From: a virus | Direction: 5' to 3' (one strand) | DNA length: 64,000 nt | Virus record (IMG/VR): IMGVR_UViG_3300035145_001165 | Span: 16,458-80,457 of that record | In this document: positions 56,016 through 64,000 of the stretch, one piece after another | Position numbering within the stretch: position 1 is the stretch's first letter | Layout of the letters: each line of letters opens with the position of its first letter | Program-made: the position numbers and the translations under genes | Notes under the pieces: generated by a model | What the model was told of the DNA's origin: nothing | What the model saw: only the letters and a program-made list of their open reading frames with translations | The model's database searches: none

Positions 56016-57142
56016 AATTGGAAACCAGCGAAGGTATCTTTCTTGACATCTTGTTTGATGCCACCTACAAGATACGATTCTACTTCAGTTTCCTGTGGAG
56101 CAACCTGCATACCCTTGGAAGAGATCCAATGTTCTGTCCAGGGCAGAGGATTGTTGTTAGCAGGCACGTCATAGAATGCTTTGATACCAATCGATTTCAT
56201 ACGACGGTTAGCAATCCACTCAACATACTGACTGAGGAGACGATCATTAAGACCAAGAATAGATCCGTCTTTAAACAGATACTTTGCCCACTCTTTTTCT
56301 TCCTCAACACATTGCTTAAAGCAAGAGAGGGTATACTCCTCTTCTTCCTTAGCAATCTCTACCATCTCGGGGTCGTCCCCTTGCTGCCACTTTTTGATAA
56401 TGTTTTGAGTGAGGACAAGATGTTGATTTTCGTCTCGTGCGATGAGAGAGATAATCTTAGCGGATCCTTCCATAAGTTTGAGTTCAGCAAATGCGAAGCT
56501 GCACGCAAACGAGACATAAAATCGAATCCCTTCGAGGATGTTGACATTGACGATAGCACGATAAAGTTTACGCTTAAGGTCGCGGAGTGTCCATTGAGCA
56601 CTAGGAGAATCTTTCCAGTCTGGTTTCCACCAGTTACCAGTTCCATACTCCTGAGCAGCGTTGATGAATTCATCATACGCTTTAGTCACTGACTGTGCTC
56701 GTTCAAGAATTCTAGCGTCAGTTGTGATGTGGTCAAGTACCTCAGCAGGATCGCTGTAGACATTCTTAATAATGTAGGTGTAGGAGCGGGAGTGGATCAT
56801 CTCCATCATCTCCCATACGGTCATAGCAGACTCGAGCTCAGGTAGTGAGCAGTAAGGACCAAAAGCCATCCCAGGACCACGCCCTTGTACAGAATCCAAG
56901 AGGATCTGGTACTTAAGATTCGAGGTGAAGATGTGCTTTTGTACATCGTTAAGGGTCTGGTAGTCAGACCTGTCTTTTTGAAGGGAGACCTCTTCAGGTC
57001 TCCAGAAGTAACTGAGTTGAGTCTGTGTAAGTTTCTCAAATACAGGATATTTTTGCTTGTCGTAGCGTTGGACGCCAAGAGGGCGTCCAAAGAACATAGG
57101 TTGGTTGCTATAATCGACAGCATTCTCGTTAAAAACTGTCAT
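56012..57142 (-). CDS. nrdB: Ribonucleotide reductase beta subunit
   Basis: 376 residues from ATG 57142 (MTVFNENAVDYSNQPMFFGRPLG), the typical family start. A GTG at 57172 with an AAGGAG site 9 nt upstream would add 10 residues and overlap nrdA by 20 nt. Iron/tyrosyl centre: EMMEMIHSRSYTYII (E, H, Tyr) and ARDENQHLVLTQ (E-x-x-H). It provides the radical for NrdA. Confidence 0.93.
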   Translation of the reverse strand: MTVFNENAVDYSNQPMFFGRPLGVQRYDKQKYPVFEKLTQTQLSYFWRPEEVSLQKDRSDYQTLNDVQKHIFTSNLKYQILLDSVQGRGPGMAFGPYCSLPELESAMTVWEMMEMIHSRSYTYIIKNVYSDPAEVLDHITTDARILERAQSVTKAYDEFINAAQEYGTGNWWKPDWKDSPSAQWTLRDLKRKLYRAIVNVNILEGIRFYVSFACSFAFAELKLMEGSAKIISLIARDENQHLVLTQNIIKKWQQGDDPEMVEIAKEEEEYTLSCFKQCVEEEKEWAKYLFKDGSILGLNDRLLSQYVEWIANRRMKSIGIKAFYDVPANNNPLPWTEHWISSKGMQVAPQETEVESYLVGGIKQDVKKDTFAGFQL

Positions 57143-57152
57143 TCCGTCGATC

Positions 57153-59462
57153 TTAGATGGTGCAACTGTCACAGGGTTCGTCTCCTTCGGTGGCGTAGAT
57201 TTGTTCTAATAAATCTTTTTCATCAGATACATCATCAGTCTTATTATCAAATGTATTCTGGTAGTAAGATGTCTTCCAACCGTACTTGTATGTCTTCAGG
57301 AGATCCTGTGCCATCACAGAGACAGGAACTTCGCCACCTTCAAACTTAAGGGGGTTGTATGACCAATTACCAGAGATTGCTTGATCAAAGAATTTCTGGA
57401 GAATTGCCACGATTTTGATGTAACCATCGTTGTCGGGCATATCCCAGAGTAAAGTGTAGTCGTTTTTAAGTCTAGAGTATTGTGGGACAATCTGCTTGAG
57501 GACACCCTTCTTAGACTTCTTAACAGAAAGATAGTCGCGGGGTGGTTCAATGCCGTTGGTGGTGCCACAGACGACGCTGGAGGACTCCGAGGGCATTTGA
57601 GCAGTCAAGGTAGAGTTACGCAAACCGTAGTTCCAGATCTCTTCCTTGAGAGCGTCCCAGTCCATAGTCAGTTCAAACTTCTGATCCTTATCATCACGAC
57701 AGAATTCATCGATTTCCCTCTTATAGGTATCGACGGGAGCAAGTCTACGGGCATACTTGAGTTGTTCGTATGCGTCGCAGGGTCCGTACTCCTTCGCAAG
57801 TTGCAGGGAAGATTCCAGTAGGAAGAACTGGAACTTCTCAGCAAGGATATGAACTGCTTTGTGTGCTTGCCAGGATTCGTACTTGAATCCCAGCTTAGCA
57901 AGATAGTGTGCGAGACCGATGAAACCGATTCCAAGAGAACGACGCTGACGGGTAGCATTTTCTGCTGCCTTTACAGGGTATTTTTGGTAATCGATAAGAA
58001 TATCTAGCGATCGCACAGAGAGATCACACAGTCTCCGCAGGTGATCCCAGTCCTTCAGTTTACTGAGGTTCACAGCGGAGAGAATACAGAGGGCAATCTC
58101 TCCACCACCATCGATGTGCTGCAGAGGATCTGTCGGAAGAGTAATCTCTTGGCACAGGTTGCTCATCTTGATAGGAGTATCGAAAGATGAGTGCTCGTTA
58201 CAGTGGTCAATGTTCATAATATAAACACGACCTGTTTCAGCACGTTCCTTCAGGAGAGCGAGGAAGAGTTCTTGTGCTCCGATTGTCTTCCTAGGAATAC
58301 TTTCGTCAGCTTCTGCCGCAGTATAGAGTTTATCGAATTCAGGAGAACCAAACTCTTCGTAGACCTCAGGAACATCGTGAGGAGAGAAGAGGGTGATGTC
58401 TTCATTGTCAATAAAACGCTGATAGAACAGCTTAGAAATCTGAATAGAATAGTCTAGTTTACGGACACGGTTGTCCTCAGTACCTTTGTTATTCTTGAGG
58501 ACTAGAATGTCTTCGATTTCTTGGTGCCAGATGGGGAAGTGGACTGTTGCGCTTCCACCTCGGATGCCATTTTGAGTGCAGCATCTGACAGTTGACTCAA
58601 ACTTTTTGAGAAATGGTACAACGCCTGTGTGCTGAACCTCACCGCCCCTGATCTTGCTGTTGATGCCCCTGATGCGACCCGCGTTGATACCAATTCCCGC
58701 ACGTTGAGCGACATATTTGCCAATAGCCATATCGCTAGTAAAGATACTATCGAGGGTGTCATCAACGTCAACCAAAACACAGCTTGCATACTGTCGAATT
58801 GGAGTCCTAACTCCTCCCATAATTGGCGTGGGGAGGTTGAGTTCGTGCTTGGAGATTGCATCGTAGTAGTCTCTGATGTACTTCATCCGAGTTTCTCTGG
58901 GATAAGCAGAGAAAATCGTCGCAGCGATCAGGAGATACATCTGTTGAGGGGTCTCATACAGTTGTCCTGTCGAACGATCCTGTACCAGATACTTGTCGCA
59001 CACCTGGCGCAGACCAGCATAGGTAAAACGATCGTCGCGATCATAATCAATGTAGTTATCTAGGCGTTCCCACTCAATATCATTGAACGCCATTAACAAG
59101 GTGTCATCATAGATGCCTTTATCAACACCTTTCTTGACGTGATCGTAAATTTTAGGGTGCTTACGATTCCTACCAAATAATTTTTTACGGAGAGAAATAG
59201 TCAGCAGACGTGCAGCAACGTACTGATAATTAGGATTCTCCAGAGTGATGAGATCTGCAGCAGAACGGATCAAAATGTCTTGAATTTGCTCTGTAGAGAT
59301 GCCATCGAAGAACTGAAGGTTGGAATTCATCTCAACCTGCGATGCTGAAACTCCACTGAGTTTTGCACACGCTTCTTCTACCATAGTATGAATCTTCTCA
59401 AGACACAAAGGTTCAGGAAGACCATTTCTTTTAACAACTGTTAGCGATTCGGTCGCCATCAT
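57153..59462 (-). CDS. nrdA: Ribonucleotide reductase alpha subunit
   Basis: 769 residues from ATG 59462, which overlaps the primase stop (ATGA); the ATG at 59474 is less likely. ATP-cone region (~5-95), catalytic loop SNLCQEITLP (N, C, E), redox Cys pair CDSCTI at the C-terminus and CVLVDVDDT region. Class Ia. Reduces ribonucleotides with NrdB; glutaredoxin at 41.2 kb could be its donor. Placed between primase and nrdB. Confidence 0.95.
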   Translation of the reverse strand: MMATESLTVVKRNGLPEPLCLEKIHTMVEEACAKLSGVSASQVEMNSNLQFFDGISTEQIQDILIRSAADLITLENPNYQYVAARLLTISLRKKLFGRNRKHPKIYDHVKKGVDKGIYDDTLLMAFNDIEWERLDNYIDYDRDDRFTYAGLRQVCDKYLVQDRSTGQLYETPQQMYLLIAATIFSAYPRETRMKYIRDYYDAISKHELNLPTPIMGGVRTPIRQYASCVLVDVDDTLDSIFTSDMAIGKYVAQRAGIGINAGRIRGINSKIRGGEVQHTGVVPFLKKFESTVRCCTQNGIRGGSATVHFPIWHQEIEDILVLKNNKGTEDNRVRKLDYSIQISKLFYQRFIDNEDITLFSPHDVPEVYEEFGSPEFDKLYTAAEADESIPRKTIGAQELFLALLKERAETGRVYIMNIDHCNEHSSFDTPIKMSNLCQEITLPTDPLQHIDGGGEIALCILSAVNLSKLKDWDHLRRLCDLSVRSLDILIDYQKYPVKAAENATRQRRSLGIGFIGLAHYLAKLGFKYESWQAHKAVHILAEKFQFFLLESSLQLAKEYGPCDAYEQLKYARRLAPVDTYKREIDEFCRDDKDQKFELTMDWDALKEEIWNYGLRNSTLTAQMPSESSSVVCGTTNGIEPPRDYLSVKKSKKGVLKQIVPQYSRLKNDYTLLWDMPDNDGYIKIVAILQKFFDQAISGNWSYNPLKFEGGEVPVSVMAQDLLKTYKYGWKTSYYQNTFDNKTDDVSDEKDLLEQIYATEGDEPCDSCTI

Positions 59463-60451
59463 ACTCGTTTCCATTCAGATAATTTTACTTGAGCTTCTAG
59501 TCCTTGGTAGGTGTTCAATTTTACCACGTTTTCAACGTTATGACCACCTAGTACCATATCGTTGATATCTTTTTCTTTAACAGAGGAGGGCCATATGACT
59601 ACCTTATCTCCGTTGAGGGCGGCTCTTGTAATCTTCTCAACAATCTGTTTGTTTCTTGGTTCGTTGTCGAAGACGAAGACAAACTGATAATCCAGATTGC
59701 GCAAGTCAACATCGCTACCACACATAGCAATAGCGTTGGCAAGGAAATTACTGTCGAGTGGTCCTTCGGTAACGTAGACGGGGGAGGTTTTTTCAACTTC
59801 ATTAAGTCCATAAATTTTGGGTACATCATCAGATAGCATTACAGTGACGTAACGCAGTTTGTCTTTTGGTTGCAGTGACCTACCTTGGTAACCAAAGAGG
59901 TTTCCTTCCTCATCTAACAAAGGAATAACAATCCGAGACTCCTCACTGTCTATAGAATCGTAAGTATGCTTCAAGGAATTTGTCCACGCCTTGAACTTCT
60001 CTGCGAAATAGAACTTTGACAGTTTTTCTTCAGGAATTCCTCTGGATGTTAAGTACTCGCGAGCGGGGTGTTGTTTATTTAGCTCAGATAGACGTGGCAA
60101 ATCTATCTTTTTTTTGTTTTTGAAGACAGGTTTTTTGAAAACAGTAGTATCGATGACCTTACGCTTACGGGTGCCCGAACTCTCCTTGAATTTTTCAAGG
60201 TTGTATGCTTCCCACAAACTTTTATCCTGGTCCTTCAGGAAGTTGTGGAACGCCTTAGAAGTGCCACAGTTATGACATTTGTACGCAAGTCCAGTCTTGG
60301 TACTAAAAAGGTACCCACGTGCTTTAGACTTGCGTTTAGCAGAGTCGCCGCAGTATGGGCACCTGAAGTTGTATAGACCGTCTTTCTTCTTAGCGAAATT
60401 CTGGAGCCGCGGGGACAACTGCGACACGTACTGAAGGTCTAAGTAGTTCAT
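59459..60451 (-). CDS. 61: DNA primase gp61
   Basis: A 330-residue protein (T4 gp61 is 342). N-terminal zinc ribbon RCPYCGDSAKRK and YKCHNCGTSKAFHNF (C31, C34, C59, C62). Toprim motifs VTEGPLDSNFLANA and VFVFDNEPRNKQI (E and D catalytic), then VVIWPSSVKEKDINDMVLGG. It makes primers with the gp41 helicase. Overlaps the coiled-coil gene upstream by 62 nt. Confidence 0.88.
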   Translation of the reverse strand: MNYLDLQYVSQLSPRLQNFAKKKDGLYNFRCPYCGDSAKRKSKARGYLFSTKTGLAYKCHNCGTSKAFHNFLKDQDKSLWEAYNLEKFKESSGTRKRKVIDTTVFKKPVFKNKKKIDLPRLSELNKQHPAREYLTSRGIPEEKLSKFYFAEKFKAWTNSLKHTYDSIDSEESRIVIPLLDEEGNLFGYQGRSLQPKDKLRYVTVMLSDDVPKIYGLNEVEKTSPVYVTEGPLDSNFLANAIAMCGSDVDLRNLDYQFVFVFDNEPRNKQIVEKITRAALNGDKVVIWPSSVKEKDINDMVLGGHNVENVVKLNTYQGLEAQVKLSEWKRV

Positions 60452-60836
60452 CCGTGACTGGAACCGATCGTTCTATTCTAGCACCACCTTCTGCTGATAG
60501 CAAGGGGACCAAAAACTTCTGTGCGGCAGGGTGACCCACAAAAACGAAGGCAGCAATAGCGCCAGCAGCAATATAAATTTTCTTCTCAACCGCTTCAATC
60601 TGATTCTTAACCAATAAAATATCACGCTCACATCCAGTCTTGATCTCATCAGTTTTCTGATGAAGATCTTTGTGGAGGTGATCTATCTTAGAGAACAATA
60701 CATCATCTGTCTTCTCTTGCTGCTCAAGTTTCTCTTGGTGCACAGCGAGAAGTTGTCCCATCTTAATGGAATTTTCTTGAAGCGATGTTACTACCGCTTC
60801 CAACCGCTCTAGAATAGCGATTCCTGTAGCGTCCAT
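60390..60836 (-). CDS. Coiled-coil protein with membrane segment
   Basis: A 148-residue protein. N-terminal coiled coil (VVTSLQENSIKMGQLLAVHQEKLEQQEK... KIDHLHKDLHQ), then a hydrophobic stretch KKIYIAAGAIAAFVFVG and AAQKFLVPLL. The layout resembles XhlA/holin-associated proteins, but homology is not established. A lysis or membrane-anchoring role is possible. Overlap with primase is long, so the start or end of one may be off. Confidence 0.5.
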   Translation of the reverse strand: MDATGIAILERLEAVVTSLQENSIKMGQLLAVHQEKLEQQEKTDDVLFSKIDHLHKDLHQKTDEIKTGCERDILLVKNQIEAVEKKIYIAAGAIAAFVFVGHPAAQKFLVPLLSAEGGARIERSVPVTDELLRPSVRVAVVPAAPEFR

Positions 60837-60844
60837 CGTTCACC

Positions 60845-61510
60845 TCAGTTTTGGCGAACAGCGAAATCGATAGCAGCAAGATAAGATTCAGGGGACTGGT
60901 TCAGCATCTGCTGAAACTTGATTTGATTCGCAGGATCCAATGCCTGATGGACAGCAACCGCACGCTTGGCAGAATACTCATCCATTTTCATAGACTTCTC
61001 ACCGACTTGAACGTCAGCAAAACCCTGGGTGTCACCGATCTCGCCAGCAGCGAGTTGGGTAGCGATAGTAAGAACGTCGTTTTCCATAATAAATTCTTCT
61101 TTCTTAAGTTTCTTTTGTTGATCAGATGCCTTCTTTTTGAAATCAGAAAGGCGAGCTTTCATAAGAGTGTCCATCTCTTTGGTTTTGGACTGCATCTTAC
61201 CTTTAGCATCGTCACGCTTCTTTTGAAGTTCTTTTTGACGACCGAGTTTTTTCTGTTGAGCGATTTGCTTTTGAGCACGCTCAGTCTCGGTAGGGGCTTC
61301 GGTAAGTTTAGTAAGTTCCTCAGACATTTTTCTCTTACGATTCAGTAGAACACGAGATACAAGTTTACGACCTGCTTTAGTACGACCGTCATACTTGCGG
61401 TCCTTATTCTTATATTTAGTGCGTGAACGTTTTCCGACTATGACGTGAGCAGGAGGCAGTGCAACTCTACTGCCATCGCCAGCGGAATTTACAGGTGCAT
61501 CCTCATTCAT
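60845..61510 (-). CDS. Basic coiled-coil cyanophage protein
   Basis: A 221-residue protein: basic N-terminus (KRSRTKYKNKDRKYDGRTKAGRKLVSRVLLNRKRKM), then a long Lys/Gln coiled coil (AQKQIAQQKKLGRQKELQKKRDDAKGK) and an ordered C-terminus. No catalytic motif. Possibly DNA-binding or a scaffold. Starts within 4 nt of the 119-residue gene. Confidence 0.6.
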   Translation of the reverse strand: MNEDAPVNSAGDGSRVALPPAHVIVGKRSRTKYKNKDRKYDGRTKAGRKLVSRVLLNRKRKMSEELTKLTEAPTETERAQKQIAQQKKLGRQKELQKKRDDAKGKMQSKTKEMDTLMKARLSDFKKKASDQQKKLKKEEFIMENDVLTIATQLAAGEIGDTQGFADVQVGEKSMKMDEYSAKRAVAVHQALDPANQIKFQQMLNQSPESYLAAIDFAVRQN

Positions 61511-61866
61511 AATAGGTCTAGTTCTTCTAAAGTATATGTATCGAAGTAGGGATCGTTCAATTCGTCTGGGAGTTGATTGATATACTTCAGGAATGATTTA
61601 AGTATTGCCCAATACTTTTCCTCAAGTTTGTGGAATAGCATCGGTGTTGTGGCATCACCAAAGATATTATACAACACGATAATATGATTAAGAATCAGAT
61701 GAGTTTTAAGTTCACCAGTCTTCTCATATCGTTTGAACAATCTCTTGATATATTTAAAGCGTTTTAAATCCTCAAGGAAGTCATCATATGTGATTCCTTG
61801 AGGATTCTCGTAATGCTTTGAAGCGAATAAGAGGAAGTTTTCATCATTTAGGTATTCAAATCTCAT
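61507..61866 (-). CDS. Conserved T4-like phage protein
   Basis: A 119-residue helical protein: FLLFASKHYENPQGITYDDFLEDLKRFKYIKRLFKRYEKTG, LKTHLILNHIIVLYNIFGDATTPMLFHKLEE. Known to me as a conserved T4-like cyanophage type of unknown function. It overlaps the basic coiled-coil gene by 4 nt. Confidence 0.65.
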   Translation of the reverse strand: MRFEYLNDENFLLFASKHYENPQGITYDDFLEDLKRFKYIKRLFKRYEKTGELKTHLILNHIIVLYNIFGDATTPMLFHKLEEKYWAILKSFLKYINQLPDELNDPYFDTYTLEELDLL

Positions 61867-61877
61867 CCTCTAATTCA

Positions 61878-62456
61878 TTATGCAGTGGTGATGACAGCGG
61901 TATCGGAGATGACTTCAGATGCTCCGTTGGTGGAGTTAATCTTCACGCGGTAAGTACCTGCATTTGTGGTAGCGTAGCTAGCAACCTGATACTGGTACGC
62001 GGTAGCGCCAGAGATGTTCTTGAAACGGTTGCCATCTTTCTTCTGCCACTGGAAAGTGAGGAGAGAAGAGTTGCCAGGAGGTGTAGAAGTAGCAGTGACA
62101 GTCAAGGTCATTGCGTCACCAACAGCAACGGCAGCGTCAGCAGGTTGAACAGCAATAGCAATGGTTGCTGCAACGTCTGCTGCGATAGCGTCGTCTGCCT
62201 GGGTCTCAGATGCGTTAGCTTCAGGACCTTGGATGTTCACCAGGCACTCTGCCTTATGGCGGGTGTTACCTGCGTGGTCAGTGTAAGTCTGATAGGACCA
62301 CCAACCAGGAGAAACGAGACCACGCTCACGGTTAGCAGCGAGACCTGCCTCAGTGGCGTCAATGAATACAACAGTAGCACCGCTAGCATCAGCGGCAATT
62401 GTCTTTTCAACAGATGCCTTTGCGGCATTGCTGTCTTCAGAAGCGTAAAGGGACAT
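61878..62456 (-). CDS. Ig-like virion protein
   Basis: A 192-residue protein. The N-terminal ~100 residues (SNAAKASVEKTIAADASGATVVFIDATEAG, GWWSYQTYTDHAGNTRHKAECLVNI) are unique. The C-terminal ~90 form an Ig-like domain (VGDAMTLTVTATSTPPGNSSLLTFQWQKKD, ATTNAGTYRVKINSTNGAS). Probably a capsid or tail decoration protein. A TATAAATA late motif with a leader shared with another gene lies 22 nt upstream. Confidence 0.75.
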   Translation of the reverse strand: MSLYASEDSNAAKASVEKTIAADASGATVVFIDATEAGLAANRERGLVSPGWWSYQTYTDHAGNTRHKAECLVNIQGPEANASETQADDAIAADVAATIAIAVQPADAAVAVGDAMTLTVTATSTPPGNSSLLTFQWQKKDGNRFKNISGATAYQYQVASYATTNAGTYRVKINSTNGASEVISDTAVITTA

Positions 62457-62477
62457 CTTACTAAGTCTGTTTTTAAG

Positions 62478-62485
62478 TATTTATA
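62478..62485 (-). promoter_or_regulatory. Consensus late promoter TATAAATA
   Basis: TATAAATACTTAAAAAC on the minus strand, 22 nt before the ATG at 62456. Nearly identical leader at 63892. Confidence 0.7.
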
Positions 62486-62487
62486 AA

Positions 62488-63075
62488 TCAGAGAGTCGGC
62501 AGACCCTTGATACTATCACGGGAGATAGTGTCATTGTTAAGACCGCGCTCATCTGCACGACCAGCAAGAACGTTTTGAACACCAGGCTTGGAAGCTCTAA
62601 CAGCAGAAGCGTGAGCGGAAGCTTGACGCTTGTTATGCTCATCAACTTCAGATGCAGTCATCTCCACCCACTGACCAGAATTGAGGATTACACGTCCCTT
62701 AGCAGGGCGGTAAGTGTCAGCAGCATTCTCGGTACGGAACTCCAGGAACAGAGGCGTCTCCTCAGAGAAACCAGATCCAGTGTGACCCTCAGGGAGGAGG
62801 ACACGGAGAACAGATTCGTTTTTCATAATCACGCGGAACACAGCTCCAGCGTGATCAACGTCATCACCGTTAGCATCTACAATCTGGGCACGAGGTGTCA
62901 CGCCTTTCTTGTACTTACCTGCCTCATCCATACCGATGCGGTCGATCGTACCAAGCAGATCATAGTTACCAAGGAAATAACGGATGCTACCATTAGTTTG
63001 GGGGACAGGAGTAATGGTACTCTGCTCCTCACGCTCGTTAAATTGGGGTTTCCAATTGTTAGGATCGACAGCCAT
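62488..63075 (-). CDS. Virion-associated hypothetical protein
   Basis: A 195-residue protein with strands GSIRYFLGNYDLLGTIDRIGMDEAGKY and SVLRVLLPEGHTGSGFSEETPLFLEFRTENA, and a C-terminal charged/Ala region. No recognised domain. Late promoter, neighbouring virion genes and the beta-rich core suggest a structural role. Confidence 0.6.
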   Translation of the reverse strand: MAVDPNNWKPQFNEREEQSTITPVPQTNGSIRYFLGNYDLLGTIDRIGMDEAGKYKKGVTPRAQIVDANGDDVDHAGAVFRVIMKNESVLRVLLPEGHTGSGFSEETPLFLEFRTENAADTYRPAKGRVILNSGQWVEMTASEVDEHNKRQASAHASAVRASKPGVQNVLAGRADERGLNNDTISRDSIKGLPTL

Positions 63076-63103
63076 TATGCTAGGTCTAACTACAGTCTAG
63101 GAT

Positions 63104-63111
63104 TATTTATA
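63104..63111 (-). promoter_or_regulatory. Consensus late promoter TATAAATA
   Basis: TATAAATAAT on the minus strand, 29 nt before the ATG at 63075, directly after the T-run of the preceding gene's terminator. Confidence 0.7.
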
Positions 63112-63140
63112 AAAAAAGAAAGGGCGGTAGTTCCGCCCCT
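63112..63140 (-). terminator. Intrinsic terminator
   Basis: Minus strand AGGGGCGG-AACTA-CCGCCCTT then a T-rich run (TTCTTTTTTT). It ends the 68-residue gene transcript and immediately precedes a late promoter. Confidence 0.7.
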
Positions 63141-63146
63141 TCTGTA

Positions 63147-63353
63147 TCACGCTTCTTCTTCGCGGGCAACCATTGCCTTCTTAACCACCTCTAGGAGCTG
63201 GTCATCCATATCGGTTTTGGTTAACTTAACCGCTTTACCCAAGATAACAAGACAGATCTCAACCAACTTCTCACCGAGTTCTTCATTCTCAGGAATGTTG
63301 GCGACGGCATCTCTAATTACCTTAGACGCGAGAGGGAGTAAAAATGCGAGCAT
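63147..63353 (-). CDS. Small conserved hypothetical protein
   Basis: A 68-residue helical protein (LAFLLPLASKVIRDAVANIPENEELGEKLVEICLVILGKAVKL). The hydrophobic start could be a membrane anchor, but length is borderline. CTAAATA is 25 nt upstream; a terminator follows. Probably a separate late transcript. Confidence 0.6.
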   Translation of the reverse strand: MLAFLLPLASKVIRDAVANIPENEELGEKLVEICLVILGKAVKLTKTDMDDQLLEVVKKAMVAREEEA

Positions 63354-63377
63354 AGCAATAAAATATCTAACTAGAGA

Positions 63378-63384
63378 TATTTAG
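63378..63384 (-). promoter_or_regulatory. Late-type motif CTAAATA
   Basis: CTAAATAT on the minus strand, 25 nt before the ATG at 63353, next to the stop of the 158-residue gene. Confidence 0.5.
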
Positions 63385-63386
63385 AC

Positions 63387-63863
63387 TCACTTTTTCTTTT
63401 TTCCAATTGCCTTAGCAATTGCACGGCGACGATTCATCAGATACTTATCAGACTTATCCTTGTCACCATCGTTATCAACATCACCATCTTCTTTGCCGAC
63501 GGGATCAAGTTTTTTCTCAGCGATTTCTTCGCCTTCAGGTTCAAAACCTGCCTTCACACAGTTGTTAACTTCCTTGCCACCTTTAACTTTGGTGCCTTTT
63601 TTCTTGTAACCTTTCCAGCACTTAGTGTTACCGTTGTCATCGACGCCATCCATCTTGACCTCTTGGAGATCATACTCAACGCCATCGATTTCGAGAACGT
63701 ACTCAGAATCAGAAGCAGATTCTTTCTTAACACGCTTCTTCTTCAGTTTTACTTCCTTGGGATCATCGGAATCACCGTTGATCTCGGGCATAATCTCTAC
63801 TTCAGAGGTAGCTTCGGGAGCATACTCAAGCACAGATTCAAGGATTTGCTTGAATGATTTCAT
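63387..63863 (-). CDS. Prohead/virion-type protein (acidic, Lys-rich)
   Basis: A 158-residue protein. MKSFKQILESV start (a start typical of T4-like head/scaffold proteins), highly charged, then CWKGYKKKGTKVKGGKEVNNC (Cys pair) and LDPVGKEDGDVDNDGDKDKSDKYLMNRRRAIAKAIGKKKK. The VGKEDxDVDNDGDK-x-SDxYL block recurs in marine phage structural proteins as I recall. Role uncertain; head-related is likely. A consensus late promoter precedes it. Confidence 0.55.
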   Translation of the reverse strand: MKSFKQILESVLEYAPEATSEVEIMPEINGDSDDPKEVKLKKKRVKKESASDSEYVLEIDGVEYDLQEVKMDGVDDNGNTKCWKGYKKKGTKVKGGKEVNNCVKAGFEPEGEEIAEKKLDPVGKEDGDVDNDGDKDKSDKYLMNRRRAIAKAIGKKKK

Positions 63864-63891
63864 CTTACTATGGTTTTTAAGTATTTATAGA

Positions 63892-63899
63892 ATGGAATG
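63892..63899 (-). promoter_or_regulatory. Consensus late promoter TATAAATA
   Basis: TATAAATACTTAAAAACC on the minus strand, 29 nt before the ATG at 63863 and overlapping the stop of the edge gene. Confidence 0.7.
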
Positions 63900-64000
63900 T
63901 TCTTGGAGGTCTTTGACCCACGACCTAAAGATCTTATTATCCTCACCCAATGCAATAATATAATTAGGACCACGACGGATAACTTTACCAGTTTTACCGT
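63895..64000 (-). CDS. C-terminal end of a protein (partial)
   Basis: Open frame entering from the right edge and stopping with TAA at 63895-63897. The last 35 residues are visible: KTGKVIRRGPNYIIALGEDNKIFRSWVKDLQEHSIL. The RRGPNYI-x-x-x-GxxxxRxWxKD pattern is reminiscent of the C-termini of proteins encoded with T4-like head genes. Too little remains to assign a function. Confidence 0.6.

Overview
The window is part of the genome of a T4-like cyanophage (contractile-tailed myovirus of marine Synechococcus or Prochlorococcus). The evidence is a T4 core (ssDNA-binding protein gp32, gp33, primase gp61, NrdA/NrdB, baseplate and tail proteins gp2/gp4/gp26/gp48/gp53/gp54-like, a tape measure protein) mixed with cyanobacterial auxiliary metabolic genes (psbA, psbD, two hli genes, cpeT-like, CP12-like, talC, pstS, phoH, thyX, a NodU-type carbamoyltransferase). 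Four phage tRNA genes are present: Asn-GTT, Leu-TAA, Thr-TGT and Arg-TCT. Almost everything is on the minus strand. The exception is a plus-strand block, 27.1-31.1 kb.

Layout. 0-13.8 kb: tail-fibre and adhesin genes (collar-domain proteins, a 2161-residue fibre-like protein, an assembly-chaperone-like protein) with two 2OG-Fe(II) oxygenases among them. 13.8-16.3 kb: small genes, two tRNAs and an oxygenase. 16.3-27.1 kb: baseplate hub and spike proteins, a CP12-like gene, the tape measure and its likely chaperones. 27.1-31.1 kb (+): gp4, gp2-like, gp48, gp53. 31.1-35.3 kb: gp32, tRNA-Thr, gp33, a DUF1825 protein, a RecB-type nuclease, phoH. 35.3-41.5 kb: ThyX, three oxygenases, many small proteins, glutaredoxin. 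41.5-48.6 kb: psbD, psbA, carbamoyltransferase, hli genes, pstS and two secreted barrel-like proteins. 48.7-55.9 kb: cpeT-like, oxygenases, a Phd-like antitoxin, talC, tandem unknown paralogs, tRNA-Arg, a GIY-YIG nuclease. 56-60.5 kb: nrdB, nrdA, primase. 60.4-64 kb: virion and scaffold-like proteins. No gene-free stretch exceeds 300 bases.

The gene set fits the known cyanophage strategy: keep photosynthetic electron flow going (D1, D2, Hli), divert carbon from the Calvin cycle to the pentose phosphate pathway (CP12, TalC), and make dNTPs (NrdAB, ThyX, glutaredoxin), with support for phosphate uptake (PstS). Regulatory sequence is unusually readable. There are sigma70-like promoters with near-consensus -35/-10 boxes and 17-18 bp spacers, and many late-type NTAAATA/ATAAATA motifs 18-30 nt before start codons. 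In three places a -10 box is fused to a late motif, and several intrinsic terminators overlap the next promoter.

The observation I would pursue first is a canonical U UUU UUC slippery site at the end of gp26, in frame to make a -1 fusion with the small downstream ORF directly before the tape measure gene. Eleven genes below the usual 60-residue cutoff are also annotated, including a 35-residue Hli.
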